Both the position numbers and the translations under genes were made by a program. DNA of 64,000 nucleotides from Planctomycetota bacterium (GTDB lineage Bacteria > Planctomycetota > UBA8742 > UBA2392), in assembly GCA_019912315.1 (NCBI GenBank), contig JAIOJA010000077.1, positions 16,259 to 80,258 of the forward strand, read 5' to 3'. Under the pieces are notes generated by a model. That model was not told the DNA's origin and searched no databases. It worked only from the letters and a program-made list of their open reading frames with translations. This document shows, piece after piece, positions 61,880-64,000 of this stretch; positions within the stretch are counted from its first letter, which is position 1; the number at the start of each line of letters is the position of its first letter.

Positions 61880-63178
61880 TCAAGGCTTTTCGAGCGTAAA
61901 GGTCAACTCGGCGACGCTGAACAGCAGGTTCCGCGTGTTGACGGCCACCAGCCAGCAGCGCGAAGTGAACGGCTCTTCTGGCAGGCTGTCAGGATCGAAG
62001 TAAGCAACTTCGGCGTAGAGGCTTTCGTAGGCGACATTGAGCTTCACGGCGCCTTCTGAGACCGTGAACAGTTCGATTGCGTCGCCATTGGCATCGGCCG
62101 CAACACTATGGCGCAGCGAAGTTCTTGTGCCGCCCTTGGCTGCTAGTTCGTAGGCTTCTGCCTCAAATCGAGTAATTCGGGGACAGTGTCCCGCGATGTC
62201 CACCCATTCCCGCCCCGGCAGTCCCTGTTCCTTGATTTGGGAGTCGATTTCCCGTGCAAGCCGCATCAGGTCCAGTGCATAGGGAAGCGGAGGCTCACCG
62301 TGCCGCGAACCATTGTCAAATGCCAGGTGCATCCAGACGTTACGACGTGTGAAGTCAAACGCGCCCTCCTTGACTGCACCTTGCACCGCGATTCGTTGGT
62401 CGCCGAACCAAACATCGCCAATCTCAATACTGTGGAGGTCCCCCCAGCCCATGTGACCCATGCCACCGGCGCCGCTACGCTTTTGTTCAAGCAGCAGTTG
62501 CTGCGCCCAGCCGGCCGACATGGCCACCCGAATTCGGACGAACAGGCTGGCCTCGCCCTTCTGGAGGTTCATGATTCTCTCGACGTGAACGGGTGGCACA
62601 TCGGACTGACGAATGCTCACCGACGAACTAGCGACTTCCCACCCGTCAAGAATGGCAATCGCGCTTGGATCAAACTCGTAGCCGCCCAATCGATTGGTGT
62701 CTCGCCCGCGCCACTCGGCGAAGCGAAAGTTGGCTTTCGAGGCGGCATCGGACCTGACTTCCTTGGGCAGCGACTCATCAGCGGCGCGGCGTAGGTACTC
62801 GGCCTCGATGGTATTCCATTCATTCAACGGCGCGCGTCCAACCGCGAGTACGTTCGGCGCAGGGTCTGGCGTGTCGCGCGGTGAGTTGTCCGCGTGATTC
62901 GAACCTGGATCGGGCGGGTCAGCACTTTCGATGCCGCGCGGGTGGCCTGCCTCCGAACTTTGTCCACTTCCGTCCACCTTCGTGTGGCCAGTGCGCGCGA
63001 CGGAATTCGAAGGCGCAGTTCGTGTTTTCGCTGTGTTGCTGCTGTGGCTTGGAGTTCCTACTGGCTGGTTTGGACTGATGTAGTGAAAGTGCACGATCAA
63101 TCCCGCGCAAAGTAGAAACACAAGCGCGGCAGCGCCTATCACCCAAGGTCTCCAGTTCCCGGCAAGAGCGGTGCTCAT
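61880..63178 (-). CDS. Membrane-anchored protein of unknown function
   Basis: 432 aa. One N-terminal membrane helix (PWVIGAAALVFLLCAGLIVHF), a Ser/Thr/Pro/Asp-rich linker of about 80 residues, then a beta-rich C-terminal domain with no recognised motif. ATG 63178 is 10 nt after the end of the IS-damaged gene, on the same strand. Exported part is probably a binding domain. Function unknown. Confidence 0.65.
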   Translation of the reverse strand: MSTALAGNWRPWVIGAAALVFLLCAGLIVHFHYISPNQPVGTPSHSSNTAKTRTAPSNSVARTGHTKVDGSGQSSEAGHPRGIESADPPDPGSNHADNSPRDTPDPAPNVLAVGRAPLNEWNTIEAEYLRRAADESLPKEVRSDAASKANFRFAEWRGRDTNRLGGYEFDPSAIAILDGWEVASSSVSIRQSDVPPVHVERIMNLQKGEASLFVRIRVAMSAGWAQQLLLEQKRSGAGGMGHMGWGDLHSIEIGDVWFGDQRIAVQGAVKEGAFDFTRRNVWMHLAFDNGSRHGEPPLPYALDLMRLAREIDSQIKEQGLPGREWVDIAGHCPRITRFEAEAYELAAKGGTRTSLRHSVAADANGDAIELFTVSEGAVKLNVAYESLYAEVAYFDPDSLPEEPFTSRCWLVAVNTRNLLFSVAELTFTLEKP

Positions 63179-63187
63179 GATACTCCG

Positions 63188-63851
63188 CTACTCTATGTTA
63201 ATCGGGCGTGCCTCAACTCGCGCGAAATCAGCATTCTTGACTTCGATTGTGTATTGCGTGTCAGTGTAGCCCGCCTCCAGCCACGGTTCGTTGGGAATGA
63301 TCGGCAGGTAGCCTGGCGCCTTGGTTGGTACGGCCTCGTCATCCCGCCACTCCATCCCCGCGACTCCTGTGTTTGAAACGTCGCAAGCTGCGGCACGATA
63401 GTCGGTTCTTGAACCGATAATCGTTGGAACCTTCCCGCTGCCCGTCGGCCCTACCGTCGCGTCGTACAGCTTTCCTCCACCTTCAACCCACGTGTGAAAG
63501 TCAAAGGGACTGCGTTTGATGTACGAGGTGCCATTGATGTCGATGAAGCGCCATCTGGTGTCATCGCTTCCGACAACCGCATTTGGCTGAATAATGGCAT
63601 TGCGAAAGAACGGGTTATTACAGTTGTCAACTGACCCAACAAAGCTCAGTTCTGGCACATATCCGAACTGAGTCAGCCATTGTACATCCGCGTTACTGCC
63701 ACAAACCAAGTCAATGAGGGTTGCCACACCGCAGGCCTGATCAAGGCAATTGACAGTCTTTCCGTGCTGTGAGCCAGATGGAGCGCCGGCAATAAACTGC
63801 GTAAACCGATACTCGTAGTGGGCTGACTCGCCCATCACGCCTGCCGCGTAG
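63188..63851 (-). pseudogene. Transglutaminase-like gene, 5' end cut by an IS element
   Basis: About 221 codons remain. The sequence CLDQACGVATLIDLV holds a candidate catalytic Cys, FDFHTWV a His and GGKLYDATVG an Asp, in the order of the transglutaminase-like cysteine-protease fold; CNNPFF fits similar domains. The gene's start and any signal peptide are replaced by the IS end, and the transposase frame runs into it without a stop, so a fusion protein is possible. Treated as broken because the native N-terminus is gone. Transglutaminase call is by motif only. Confidence 0.6.
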
Positions 63852-64000
63852 TGACCTTTCCCCGTCCTTTGGTCCACCGTAATGTTAGTTTCGGCCGCTT
63901 CTGCCGGTGTTCTGTAGCCCAGTGACATGTGCGGCCGTTCTTTGTTGTACACCTCTCTCCACCAGTCCACGAGCACCTGCGCTTCCCCGCGACTGTAGAA
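63852..64000 (-). mobile_element. IS3-family element, transposase (OrfB) 3' end (partial)
   Basis: The frame from 64000 reads FYSRGEAQVLVDWWREVYNKERPHMSLGYRTPAEAAE in two pieces: EAQVLVDWWREVYNKERPHM and SLGYRTPAEA. This is the C-terminal end of the IS3-family integrase core (NxxRPHxSLGYxxP). The IS end is proposed at 63852, where TGACCTTTCCCCG resembles an IS3 terminal repeat; the boundary is inferred. The rest of the element lies beyond the window. Confidence 0.7.

Noticed and set aside
61880..63178. Second transglutaminase-like gene
   Set aside because: No Cys-His-Asp set in order; only a membrane anchor and a beta-rich domain are visible.

Overview
The window is a GC-rich bacterial chromosome segment. 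About two thirds of it (roughly 9.6 to 45.4 kb) is one nearly continuous run of translation and transcription genes. The best guess for the host is a member of the Planctomycetota or a close PVC relative. This rests on the tandem secreted alpha/alpha-toroid (prenyltransferase/squalene-oxidase-repeat-like) proteins, the SPFH protein with zinc ribbons, the 1119-aa AsmA-like/DUF2062 pair, and the absence of an L30 gene from the spc cluster. No rRNA is present to confirm it.

Left part (1-9.5 kb): the end of a leuB-like gene, a sugar-nucleotide (mannose-1-phosphate) guanylyltransferase, a GxxExxY gene framed by 27-bp inverted repeats, ruvX and topA. These are followed by a self-contained promoter, 24-codon ORF and terminator unit, two non-canonical tRNA-like genes, and the minus-strand AsmA-like/DUF2062 pair.

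Central part (9.5-45.5 kb): tRNA-Thr, Tyr, Gly, Thr, then tuf, rpmG, tRNA-Trp, secE, nusG, rplKAJL, rpoBC, a lipoprotein gene, rpsL, rpsG, fusA, the S10 genes, the spc genes, secY, adk, infA, rpmJ, rpsM, rpsK, rpoA, rplQ, trmD and rplS. The order is the classical one, but rpmD (L30), rpsD (S4) and map are absent from their usual slots. Several ribosomal proteins and TopA carry low-complexity charged tails. Promoters with a TTGAC-type -35 box precede rpsG, fusA and rpsJ. The fusA leader is a chain of short perfect hairpins. Degenerate 7-mer repeats folding into hairpins sit between rpmG/tRNA-Trp, nusG/rplK, rpoB/rpoC and rplQ/trmD.

Right part (45.5-64 kb): a YraN-like gene; a minus-strand operon of an XPB-type helicase, a 65-aa protein, an XPB/Ssl2-like Helicase_C_3 protein and a TPR lipoprotein, joined by 1-4 nt overlaps. 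Next is a plus-strand cluster of beta-barrel protein, histidine kinase, NtrC-type regulator, exported coiled-coil protein and two paralogous toroid proteins. It has two good sigma-54 (-24/-12) promoter matches, one upstream of the barrel gene and one upstream of the second toroid gene, so an autoregulated sigma-54 circuit is likely. The window ends with small membrane proteins, an SPFH/zinc-ribbon protein, an unknown membrane-anchored protein, and a transglutaminase-like gene cut at its 5' end by an IS3-family element whose transposase frame runs into it.
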